NCBI GenBank assembly: GCA_007129405.1
Contig: SKVN01000129.1
Span: 1 to 37,277, forward strand
Direction of reading: 5' to 3'
From: Kiritimatiellia bacterium
GTDB taxonomy: Bacteria > Verrucomicrobiota > Kiritimatiellia > UBA8416
Length of the DNA: 37,277 nucleotides
In this document: piece after piece, positions 28,422 through 37,277 of the stretch
Layout: every line of letters begins with the position of its first letter
How positions within the stretch are numbered: position 1 is the stretch's first letter
Notes under the pieces: model-generated
The model's input: only the letters and a program-made list of their open reading frames with translations
What the model was told of the DNA's origin: nothing
The model's database searches: none
Made by a program: the position numbers and the translations under genes

Positions 28422-29669
28422 CTAACGCCTGTTCCGCATCGCAATCACGGGAGCCACCAGCCCTGCCCGATAAGCCGGAATTAACACCCCAACAATAGCC
28501 ATGACCACACCGAGGAAGAAAGCGTTCAAGACAATGCGCAGATTCAATTCTCCATACAACGTGGTTTGAACTGGCATACCCGCGCCCATCTTATCGACGA
28601 GATCAGCAGACAGGGTTACACCATGGATTTGCAGATAAGCCGCCCCGATCGAGCCCAAACCCGTTCCAACAAAACCGCCCAATACACCGATAATCGCTGC
28701 CTCAAACAGTGTCATGCACATAACACCGAATCGTGTCATGCCCATTGCACGCATCACGCCAATCTCTCCTGTGCGTTCCATAACCGACACCGTCATCGTA
28801 TTAAAGATAGCCAAAGCCGTAACCAGAATCATCAAGGCGGCAATAAACCCCCGCATGCCCTCCATGATGGACATCATGCCCGCAAACGTCTCGTCCTCAT
28901 ACCAAGGAATAATAGCCAACCCCTCCAGTTCCTGTGCTTGTCTATCGCGTATTTGTGTATAGACGAATGCAACATCCTGTCTGCGGCGCGACCGAGCATA
29001 TACAAGTATCTCCAAGGCGGCATCTTCCATATCCGTCAGCCAGCGCATGTCCTCCAACGAAACATAGGCTTGCATCTCCATCATCGCATCCCCACCAATG
29101 ATCCCCGTGACGGTCACACGCAACGGCGACATCGCACCATCCTGCGTCTGCCCCAGCAGCAGAACATCATCCCCCACACCTGCGCCAACTTGCCGGGCAA
29201 TCCTACGCCCCAAGACAACGTCCCCTTGGTCACGCGCAAGCCAATTACCGTCATACAGCAACGCCTCCACATCCAGTTGTTCGCGGTACCATCTGTCAGT
29301 CGCCCCATGCAGCATCACAAAATCATCGCCGATATCTTCCCCGACCGTGATAATCACGCCCGAACGAATACGCGGCTCAACAGAAACCACACCAGAAATC
29401 GCTCCCAAAACGGCAACCAACGCATCCGCATCTGGTATGTTCTCATACAACGGATGCAAAGATCTACGCGCATGAAATTCTTCCGTAACCAAGCGGATAT
29501 GACCCGAGGCAGCCGTAAAACGATCCATAATGCCACCAAAAACACCCGTCATCCATCCATCGGCCAGGGTTATAAACAAGGTTCCGACAACCACAATGCA
29601 AGCCGTCAAGACTGTACGCCGCGTATTCCGCATTAGGTTTCGCAAACAAAGCTGGATCCAGACTCTCAT
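28422..29669 (-). CDS. ABC transporter permease, FtsX/LolC-E-like
   Basis: 415 aa. MacB-PCD/FtsX layout with four TM; FNTMTVSVMERTGEIGVMRAMGMTRFGVMCMTLFEAAIIGVLGG motif. Confidence 0.92.
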   Translation of the reverse strand: MRVWIQLCLRNLMRNTRRTVLTACIVVVGTLFITLADGWMTGVFGGIMDRFTAASGHIRLVTEEFHARRSLHPLYENIPDADALVAVLGAISGVVSVEPRIRSGVIITVGEDIGDDFVMLHGATDRWYREQLDVEALLYDGNWLARDQGDVVLGRRIARQVGAGVGDDVLLLGQTQDGAMSPLRVTVTGIIGGDAMMEMQAYVSLEDMRWLTDMEDAALEILVYARSRRRQDVAFVYTQIRDRQAQELEGLAIIPWYEDETFAGMMSIMEGMRGFIAALMILVTALAIFNTMTVSVMERTGEIGVMRAMGMTRFGVMCMTLFEAAIIGVLGGFVGTGLGSIGAAYLQIHGVTLSADLVDKMGAGMPVQTTLYGELNLRIVLNAFFLGVVMAIVGVLIPAYRAGLVAPVIAMRNRR

Positions 29670-29672
29670 ATA

Positions 29673-30908
29673 TCAACTCCTGACCGCATCGGCGGGCTCT
29701 TTTCGTGCGGCAATCATAGCAGGATAAAGTGACGATATCGTTGCCACAATCATACCTACTGCAATCGCAAGGAGAATCGTGCGACCGGAAAATCCGAAGT
29801 ATAACATGGAAGAAAACGGAATATCCTGAAACATCTCACCGCTGCCCATCTCTTCGACGAGTGCTGTCATATCAATTCCCTCAATCGAATACTTGAACGT
29901 AAGCCATGCCCCCAACATGGCTCCGATTAGGGAGCCGATCAGTCCCATAACAAAACCTTCTGCCATAAAAAGGCCTGCAACCCCCCGTCGCGTGAGCCCC
30001 ATGGCCCGCAACGTACCGACTTCACGAATGCGCTCGTAGGCAGCCATCAAAACCGTATTGGCAATACCCGCCGCCGCCATCACCAGAAGCGCAACAACGA
30101 GTATATCCAGAAAACGCTGCCGTAGATCCTGCGCCTCCAGACCGGGTGCCGCTTCCTTCTCCCATGTGGTCGTTTGCACCGCCTCCCCTAGGAGTTCCTG
30201 CAGTTGCTGCGCGGCGGCATCCGCATCCGTCCTTCGTCCCAGCAGCAAGGACACATGCGAAATAGCACCATCGGTGCGCAACAGATCCTCGCCCGCAGAC
30301 AACGGTAGAAACAGAATAATACTGTCGATGGCAGGATTACCTGTCGAGACAATCCCCGCCACAGGCATTTGTAGCGCATTCATCGCACCCGCCACGGTAC
30401 GTGTTTCCAACACAACCATATCTCCGGGTTGCACGGAAAGCGTTCGCGCAATCCCGCGCGAAAGCAATACGCCATCGCCAGCCGTTTCCGGGATACGACC
30501 CTCCACCCGCCAATCACGACGCGGAAATACATCCGCATCCGTAGCCGGGTCAAAAGCAATCGCCCGCACACGGATAGCATCAATGCCAGAGACAAGACGC
30601 GGAGCAAAAAACAATCGACGCGTCCAAGCAACCGCATTCGCATGTAACCACTGTTCTGCCGCAGGCGGAAGGCTGTACAATCCATCCAATGGGTGTAAGA
30701 GCCCGGAAGTCGGATAATCCGCAGGCAAGACGCTCACATGCCCCGTCATGCCATCGATTTCTCCGCGAATCACACTTTCCCGTAACCCCGTGATGGTACC
30801 ACGCCCCAGAATAATCACCAAGACGCCCAGAATAATCGAAACCAGCGAAAGACTGGTGCGCCCGTAATGGCGTAATAAATTCAAGAACGGTAGCTTAAAG
30901 AAAAACAT
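29673..30908 (-). CDS. ABC transporter permease, FtsX/LolC-E-like
   Basis: 411 aa. ANTVLMAAYERIREVGTLRAMGLTRRGVAGLFMAEGFVMGLIGSLIGAMLG motif. Confidence 0.92.
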   Translation of the reverse strand: MFFFKLPFLNLLRHYGRTSLSLVSIILGVLVIILGRGTITGLRESVIRGEIDGMTGHVSVLPADYPTSGLLHPLDGLYSLPPAAEQWLHANAVAWTRRLFFAPRLVSGIDAIRVRAIAFDPATDADVFPRRDWRVEGRIPETAGDGVLLSRGIARTLSVQPGDMVVLETRTVAGAMNALQMPVAGIVSTGNPAIDSIILFLPLSAGEDLLRTDGAISHVSLLLGRRTDADAAAQQLQELLGEAVQTTTWEKEAAPGLEAQDLRQRFLDILVVALLVMAAAGIANTVLMAAYERIREVGTLRAMGLTRRGVAGLFMAEGFVMGLIGSLIGAMLGAWLTFKYSIEGIDMTALVEEMGSGEMFQDIPFSSMLYFGFSGRTILLAIAVGMIVATISSLYPAMIAARKEPADAVRS

Positions 30909-30920
30909 GATCGTACCAAG

Positions 30921-31664
30921 CTATGCATTACTTTCATTGGAGGCATCGGAAGTAAGAGCAACCTCGCCTGCTGCGGACGGCTTTTCGCGCGTTCGATCTT
31001 CAGCAATGCGACCATCATGTAGCGATACAATCCTGCGCGCACGTTCCATCACACGCGGATCATGCGTCGAAAAAAGAAACGTCACGCCAAAAGATTCATT
31101 CATCTGCCGCATCACATCCAGAATCTGCGTACCCGTCTTGGAATCTAGATTCGCCGTCGGTTCATCTGCAATCACCAATCCGGGATGTTTCACCAAGGCA
31201 CGTGCTACTGCAATCCGCTGCTGCTGTCCGCCGGATAGCTGCGTCGGTCGCCGTCTCATCTGATCACGCAAACCAACGGCATCCAGCATCTCTGCCGCCG
31301 TCTTTCGCCGGTTCCCGGAAAAGCGTGCCAAATGTAATGCGGTTTCAACATTTTCCAGCGCACTCAGAACGGGAACCAGATTAAAGGACTGAAAGATAAA
31401 ACCGATCCGCTTGGCCCGCACATGTGCCAACGCACGCTCCCCTAACGTTGAAACATCTTTTCCTTCAAGCACCACGCGACCCGATGTCGGTGTATCCAGA
31501 CAACCGACCATATTCAATAGCGTAGTTTTTCCGGATCCTGAAGGACCAGATATAACGGTGAACTCTCCCGGCTCAAAAACAAGCGAAACGTCATCCAGCG
31601 CACGAACTTCAGCCGCACCGCGCCCGTAGATTTTACACACGCTTTCGACTTCACATATTTTCAT
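30921..31664 (-). CDS. ABC transporter ATP-binding protein, LolD/MacB-like
   Basis: 247 aa. Walker A GPSGSGKTT, signature LSGGQQQRIAVARAL, Walker B LVIADEPTANLD. Confidence 0.95.
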   Translation of the reverse strand: MKICEVESVCKIYGRGAAEVRALDDVSLVFEPGEFTVISGPSGSGKTTLLNMVGCLDTPTSGRVVLEGKDVSTLGERALAHVRAKRIGFIFQSFNLVPVLSALENVETALHLARFSGNRRKTAAEMLDAVGLRDQMRRRPTQLSGGQQQRIAVARALVKHPGLVIADEPTANLDSKTGTQILDVMRQMNESFGVTFLFSTHDPRVMERARRIVSLHDGRIAEDRTREKPSAAGEVALTSDASNESNA

Positions 31665-31793
31665 AGCCGGCTACCCCCCTCGTTGTAGCTTTCATCAAAC
31701 ACATGATACCCGCCGATCAGGATAGGCTTTTGATAATAGTAACGCCCTTCGTAGCACACCTCTCTCCATCTGGCATGGCAAACCGCTACACGA

Positions 31794-33473
31794 TCACTTA
31801 TGCTTTTTGCCCCAGGAATCTTTCAGGGCAACAATCCTATTGAAAACAGGCTTACCAAGCTGTGAATCCTTTGCATCCGCAATAAAATATCCGTTGCGCT
31901 CGAATTGATAACGCGCGCCCGGTTGCGCTTCGAGCAGCATGACCTCACCCTTAGCCACGATTTCCTTACAGGAATCCGGATTCAGATGATCACGGAAATG
32001 TCCGCCCGCAGGAACATCATCCGGCAATTCAACGTTAAACAAACGATCAAATAACCGCACAGGCAAATCGGCGCACGCCTGCTTGCTTACCCAGTGTATG
32101 GTACCCTTCACGCGGCGGCCATCCGGCGCATTGCCACCCCGAGTCTCCGGATCGTATATGCAAGTTACCGCACTGACCTCGCCGGTCTCCGGATCTTTCT
32201 CGCAGCCCGTGCACGTAACCAGATACCCATAACGCAAGCGTACTTCCTGCCCCGGCTTGAGCCGAAAGAACTTCTTCGGCGCATCTTCCATGAAATCTTC
32301 GCGCTCGATATACAGTTCACGCGAAAAAGCAACCGGGCGCGTCCCGGCTTCGGCATCCTCTGGATTGTTCACCCCATCCAAATACTCGATCTGATTTTCC
32401 GGATAGTTTTCAATGATTAGCTTCACAGGATCCAGAACCACCATGGCACGCGCGGCCGATGCATTTAGTTCATCGCGAATGCAATGCTCCAATAAAGCAA
32501 TATCCGTTAAACTGCCCATCTTGGTAACGCCGATTTTGCGGCAAAAAGCTCGTATGGACGCCGGCGTGTATCCCCTACGTCGCAGTCCACATACTGTGGG
32601 CATCCGCGGATCATCCCATCCCCATACGACCTTGTCCCGCACCAGTTCCAGCAACTTGCGTTTGCTCATAACGGTATACGAAAGATTCAGACGCGCAAAC
32701 TCAATCTGTTGTGGATGACACGGAACCGACAATTGATCCAACAACCAATCGTACAAGGGGCGGTGCACCTCGAATTCAAGCGTGCAGATTGAATGCGTCA
32801 CGCCTTCAATTGCATCTTCCAAACCGTGCGCGAAGTCATACATGGGATAAACACACCACGCGTCTCCCGTGCGATGGTGATGTGCGTGTTTGATTCGATA
32901 AATTGCCGGATCCCGCATGTGTAAGTTTGGAGAGATCATATCGATCTTGGCACGCAGCACATACGCACCATCCGCAAATTCACCAGCCCGCATTCGCCGG
33001 AACAAATCCAGATTTTCCTCGACCGGACGGTCACGCCATGGGCTCGGTTTACCGGGACGCGTGGGCACTCCGCGGTATTCTTTGAATTCCTCGGGCGACA
33101 ACGTACAAACATACGCCTTGCCAGCCGAAATCAGTTCCTCGGCATACTGATACATCTGCTCGAAATAATCAGAAGCAAAATAAAGTCGATCCTCCCAGTC
33201 AAACCCAAGCCAGCGAACATCTGCCTTGATCGAGTCAACATATTCAACCTCTTCAGCAGTCGGATTCGTATCGTCAAAACGCAGGTTGCAAATTCCACTG
33301 AATTGCTCTGCCAAACCAAAATTCAGACAAATCGATTTAGCATGTCCAATATGCAAGTAGCCATTAGGTTCGGGCGGGAAACGCGTCATGATTTGCTGAT
33401 GACGTCCATCCGCCAAATCTTTCTCAATCATATCCGCAATAAAGTGCGATACGGGTTCGTCATGTTCAGCCAT
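31794..33473 (-). CDS. glnS: Glutaminyl-tRNA synthetase
   Basis: 559 aa. [42 protein letters not shown] and GlnRS anticodon-binding C-terminus. Confidence 0.97.
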   Translation of the reverse strand: MAEHDEPVSHFIADMIEKDLADGRHQQIMTRFPPEPNGYLHIGHAKSICLNFGLAEQFSGICNLRFDDTNPTAEEVEYVDSIKADVRWLGFDWEDRLYFASDYFEQMYQYAEELISAGKAYVCTLSPEEFKEYRGVPTRPGKPSPWRDRPVEENLDLFRRMRAGEFADGAYVLRAKIDMISPNLHMRDPAIYRIKHAHHHRTGDAWCVYPMYDFAHGLEDAIEGVTHSICTLEFEVHRPLYDWLLDQLSVPCHPQQIEFARLNLSYTVMSKRKLLELVRDKVVWGWDDPRMPTVCGLRRRGYTPASIRAFCRKIGVTKMGSLTDIALLEHCIRDELNASAARAMVVLDPVKLIIENYPENQIEYLDGVNNPEDAEAGTRPVAFSRELYIEREDFMEDAPKKFFRLKPGQEVRLRYGYLVTCTGCEKDPETGEVSAVTCIYDPETRGGNAPDGRRVKGTIHWVSKQACADLPVRLFDRLFNVELPDDVPAGGHFRDHLNPDSCKEIVAKGEVMLLEAQPGARYQFERNGYFIADAKDSQLGKPVFNRIVALKDSWGKKHK

Positions 33474-34980
33474 CTTGTCCGCCCTCTTCTACATACCGCT
33501 CACGGTAAGATTTTTCCAATCGTTTTAACGCTTTGCCACTCAGTCCAACGCCGGCCTCACGCAATGCCTCTTGCGCATACTGCAACCGCCGCAAGGCCAT
33601 ATCGCGTCCCAACCAAACAAGCGAATCAAACAAGGGCAACGCTACCGCACGCCCACTGAATGCGCGAAAAAAAACCCCCAGAAAGATTTTGAGTTTCACA
33701 TCTTCTTGCTCGGCGACCCGCTCAAAACAAGCGCGTATATCATCGGCCTGCCATCGCTGTAAACGTTCGAATTCCCACTGCACAAACTGAATCCATTCGG
33801 CAGCCTTGCCAGACTCCTTGCCTGCTTTATCGATATCGACGGGATCCAAGGGAACCCCATCCGCAAACAAATAGGCGATCATCGGCACAAAATCGGCTAA
33901 TTGTTCCAGTCGGGGCTGCGACATACGCACAACATCCAGCAAGGTCGCATCATGCAATAACCAGCTCTTGAGGGACTCCAACAAGTCTGTATCCGTCAAT
34001 TCCCGTATGTAATGCCCATTCAAGGCGCGGAGTTTCTGCACATCAAAAATCGGCCCACCCAAACTTACACGATTAAAATCAAAACTCGAAACCATGGTTG
34101 CAAAATCAAAGATCTCCAGATCGCCTTCAGGGCGATATGCCATCAATCCGAGATAATTGAGAATCGCCTTGGGCAAAAATCCCGCTTGGCGATAATACAA
34201 GATGCCGGTGGGATTCTTGCGTTTAGAAAGTTTCGACTTATCCGGATTTCGCAAGAGCGGCAAATGCGCCAATACAGGGGCTTGCCAGCCAAACGCCTCA
34301 TACAACAAAAGATGTTTCGGGGCCGAGCTGATCCATTCTTCGCCACGAATCACATGCGTGATTTCCATGAGATGATCATCAACGACATTGGCCAAGTGAT
34401 ATGTCGGAAACCCATCTCCCTTCATCAGGATCTGATCATCAACCGTCTCCCATTCAATCTCGATTTCCCCTCGAAATTGATCCGCAATCTTGCAAATCCC
34501 TGTATCGGGTGTGCGCAAACGGATAACATGCGGTTCCCCTGCCGCAACCCGCCGCGCCGCCTCGGCAGGATCCAATCCCGCACAATGCCCATCATATCCA
34601 ATCCGCTGCTGGTTCAATTCCTGCTCGCGACGCACAGCAACCAGACGATCTGCCGTACAAAAACATGGATACGCATGCTCGGAGGCCACCAATTTTGCCG
34701 CATGCTCCCGATAGATATCCGTGCGCTCACTTTGCCGGTAGGGACCATAATTTCCACCGACATCCGGCCCCTCATCCCAATCGAGCCCTAACCACCGCAA
34801 GGCATCAAAGATCGCCGTCTCAGATTCACTCGTAGAGCGCACCTGATCCGTATCTTCAATGCGCAGAATGAATTGACCACCGTGATGTTTGGCAAATGCA
34901 CGATTGAACAAAGCAATATATGCGGTTCCTATGTGGGGGGCTCCGGTTGGCGATGGAGCAATTCTCGTACGCACTGTCAT
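33466..34980 (-). CDS. gltX: Glutamyl-tRNA synthetase
   Basis: 504 aa. [36 protein letters not shown]. Stop overlaps glnS start by 8 nt (ATGGCTGA). Confidence 0.97.
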   Translation of the reverse strand: MTVRTRIAPSPTGAPHIGTAYIALFNRAFAKHHGGQFILRIEDTDQVRSTSESETAIFDALRWLGLDWDEGPDVGGNYGPYRQSERTDIYREHAAKLVASEHAYPCFCTADRLVAVRREQELNQQRIGYDGHCAGLDPAEAARRVAAGEPHVIRLRTPDTGICKIADQFRGEIEIEWETVDDQILMKGDGFPTYHLANVVDDHLMEITHVIRGEEWISSAPKHLLLYEAFGWQAPVLAHLPLLRNPDKSKLSKRKNPTGILYYRQAGFLPKAILNYLGLMAYRPEGDLEIFDFATMVSSFDFNRVSLGGPIFDVQKLRALNGHYIRELTDTDLLESLKSWLLHDATLLDVVRMSQPRLEQLADFVPMIAYLFADGVPLDPVDIDKAGKESGKAAEWIQFVQWEFERLQRWQADDIRACFERVAEQEDVKLKIFLGVFFRAFSGRAVALPLFDSLVWLGRDMALRRLQYAQEALREAGVGLSGKALKRLEKSYRERYVEEGGQDG

Positions 34981-35166
34981 AATTTTACCAGTTCTACAAA
35001 TGATAGGTGAACAAAAGCACTAACGATCTGCACACGGAATGGGAGATCGGACTTCAGAATATAGAGGCACAGAATCCAAACGCAAGATCATAAATCCCAC
35101 GCGCGACACCCGACACTTGTTCAATTTCATTGACCCCCACCCTTGGCTTCTGCTTCCCTACCTGGC

Positions 35167-36168
35167 ATGAATCAAAGCGATGTACTTGTAATTGGTGCTG
35201 GCATCTCCGGGCTACTGTGCGCCACAGAGCTTCAAAAGGCAGGTCTTGACGTCCAGATCGTGGACAAAGGACGCGGAGTTGGCGGACGAATGGCAACGCG
35301 ACGTATGAGCGGCGGCCGTATAGATCATGGCGCACAATTCTTTACCGTACGAGACAACCGGTTTCGTGCATATGTACGAGAATGGCTGGATCTTGGTGTC
35401 GTGCGCGAATGGTACCGAAATGCGCAAATAGATCAACAAGAGGAAGATCACATTCGCTACTGCGGGGTGTCCGGCATGTCCGATGCGCCCAAGCAAGTAG
35501 CTAGCATCCTCAACGTGCATTGTTCACAGCGCATCCAGAAATTACTTTGGAATGGTAAACAGTGGAACGCCATGGCAGAAAGCGGCGACAGCTTCTGTGC
35601 ACGCGAGCTCGTGATCACTGCGCCACTCCCGCAAGCCTTGCAATTGCTGGAGACAACCGGCCTCGATTATGCTGGAGGCGTCATCGCGAAACTTCGAGAT
35701 ATTACGTACGCAAAGGGACTTGCTCTTTTGGCGATATTGGATGGTCCTAGCGGCTTGCAACATCCGGGCGTGATCAAGCCCAAGAGTGATGCCGTAGAGT
35801 GGATTGCTGACAACAGCATCAAAGGCATTTGTCCCAGCAAGGTAGTTGGCATCACCGTTCAAGCGACGCGGGCATATGCGGAAAAATACTGGGAGGCGGA
35901 AGATGCTGTTCGCGCACCGGCAATGCTGCAAGTCATGCAGGACAACCTGCAATCCAGAGTCGTAGAATATCGATGTCATCGTTGGGGCTTCACCCACCCG
36001 TTGCATATCTGGAAAGGCCCAACCAAGTGCTTTAGAAATCCCGAACAAAAGCTAACCTTGGCAGGCGATGCCTTTGGCGGTCCACGCGTAGAGTCAGCCG
36101 CTCTCTCCGGACTGGATGCGGCGGTGCAGATACTAGGTTGTAACTTCATCAGTTCAAATGCAGATTAG
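35167..36168 (+). CDS. FAD/NAD(P)-dependent amine-oxidase/renalase-like oxidoreductase
   Basis: MNQSDVLVIGAGISGLLCATELQKAGLDVQIVDKGRGVGGRMATRRMSGGRIDHGAQFFT: Rossmann GxGxxG followed by the renalase-like GRMATR...DHGAQFFT motif. ORF track start 35143; Met at 35167 is more natural. Confidence 0.9.
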   Translation: MNQSDVLVIGAGISGLLCATELQKAGLDVQIVDKGRGVGGRMATRRMSGGRIDHGAQFFTVRDNRFRAYVREWLDLGVVREWYRNAQIDQQEEDHIRYCGVSGMSDAPKQVASILNVHCSQRIQKLLWNGKQWNAMAESGDSFCARELVITAPLPQALQLLETTGLDYAGGVIAKLRDITYAKGLALLAILDGPSGLQHPGVIKPKSDAVEWIADNSIKGICPSKVVGITVQATRAYAEKYWEAEDAVRAPAMLQVMQDNLQSRVVEYRCHRWGFTHPLHIWKGPTKCFRNPEQKLTLAGDAFGGPRVESAALSGLDAAVQILGCNFISSNAD

Positions 36169-36286
36169 GGCGAAAGATTAAGGCGAAAGATAAAGGTTGC
36201 CTCTGTATCTCCCCTAATCTTCTTGTCCTGCGTAGTCCCGCCAAGCGGGACGAAGCATGGATCCACCTAATCTTTCGCCTTAATCT
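36162..36286. repeat. Composite inverted-repeat intergenic element (REP/MITE-like)
   Basis: Exact 17-bp inverted arms at 36175-36191 and 36270-36286. Also a 21-bp arm with 2 mismatches at 36162-36182 versus 36266-36286, and a 13-bp near-tandem repeat GATTA(G/A)GGCGAAA at 36163-36188. Confidence 0.75.
36226..36261. repeat. REP-like hairpin GTAGTCCCGC-CAA-GCGGGAC inside the composite element
   Basis: 7-bp perfect stem 36235-36241/36245-36251 with 3-nt loop, GTA/GAA internal mismatch, then TGC/GCA and TCC/GGA outer pairing. Confidence 0.7.
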
Positions 36287-36367
36287 CTTCTGCACGAACA
36301 CATCCTCCACGCAAAAGTTTCATTCCCGCATCATCTGGGGCACCCCCGGGGCCGGGGCTAACCTAAA

Positions 36368-37276
<909 letters not shown>

Positions 37277-37277
37277 A

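Noticed and set aside
28566-29636. 356-aa plus-strand ORF
   Set aside because: Arg/His/Asn-rich composition with no domain; antisense to a clear FtsX-type permease.
31794-34980. Co-occurrence of glnS and gltX as a novelty
   Set aside because: Both are ordinary housekeeping synthetases with intact motifs; the operon overlap is unremarkable.
36338-36360. GC-rich GGGGCACCCCCGGGGCCGGGGCT as a terminator
   Set aside because: No clean stem followed by a T tract in either orientation.

Overview
The left and centre of this 37.3-kb window hold a dense Tad/Flp-type (type IVc) pilus locus. A long minus-strand cluster (about 17113 down to 139) encodes three Flp-like prepilins, a CpaA-type prepilin peptidase, TadE/TadG-like proteins, CpaB, a CpaC/RcpA secretin, an FHA-CpaF fusion ATPase, TadB, TadC, two FHA-transmembrane proteins and two membrane/exported proteins of unknown function. 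Divergent from it, on the plus strand (17187-23192), lie a second CpaF without FHA, a PP2C phosphatase, a large transmembrane Ser/Thr kinase (three PEGA-like repeats plus a CsgG/FlgT-like C-terminus), a YcfL-like lipoprotein and an LpoB-like lipoprotein. Convergent to these are two more lipoproteins, one of them an LpoB-CsgG-like fusion. Together the kinase, phosphatase and three FHA proteins look like a complete Thr-phosphorylation writer/eraser/reader circuit built around a Tad pilus. It resembles the type VI secretion PpkA/PppA/Fha circuit and is the leading hypothesis here. To the right are tandem outer-membrane-protein paralogues, a LolA-like protein with a LolCDE-like ABC transporter, glnS and gltX in an overlapping pair, a renalase-like FAD oxidoreductase, a composite inverted-repeat/REP-like intergenic element, and the 3' part of a monomeric NADP-isocitrate dehydrogenase gene. 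All calls come from reading the sequence and the ORF translations; no database search was run.
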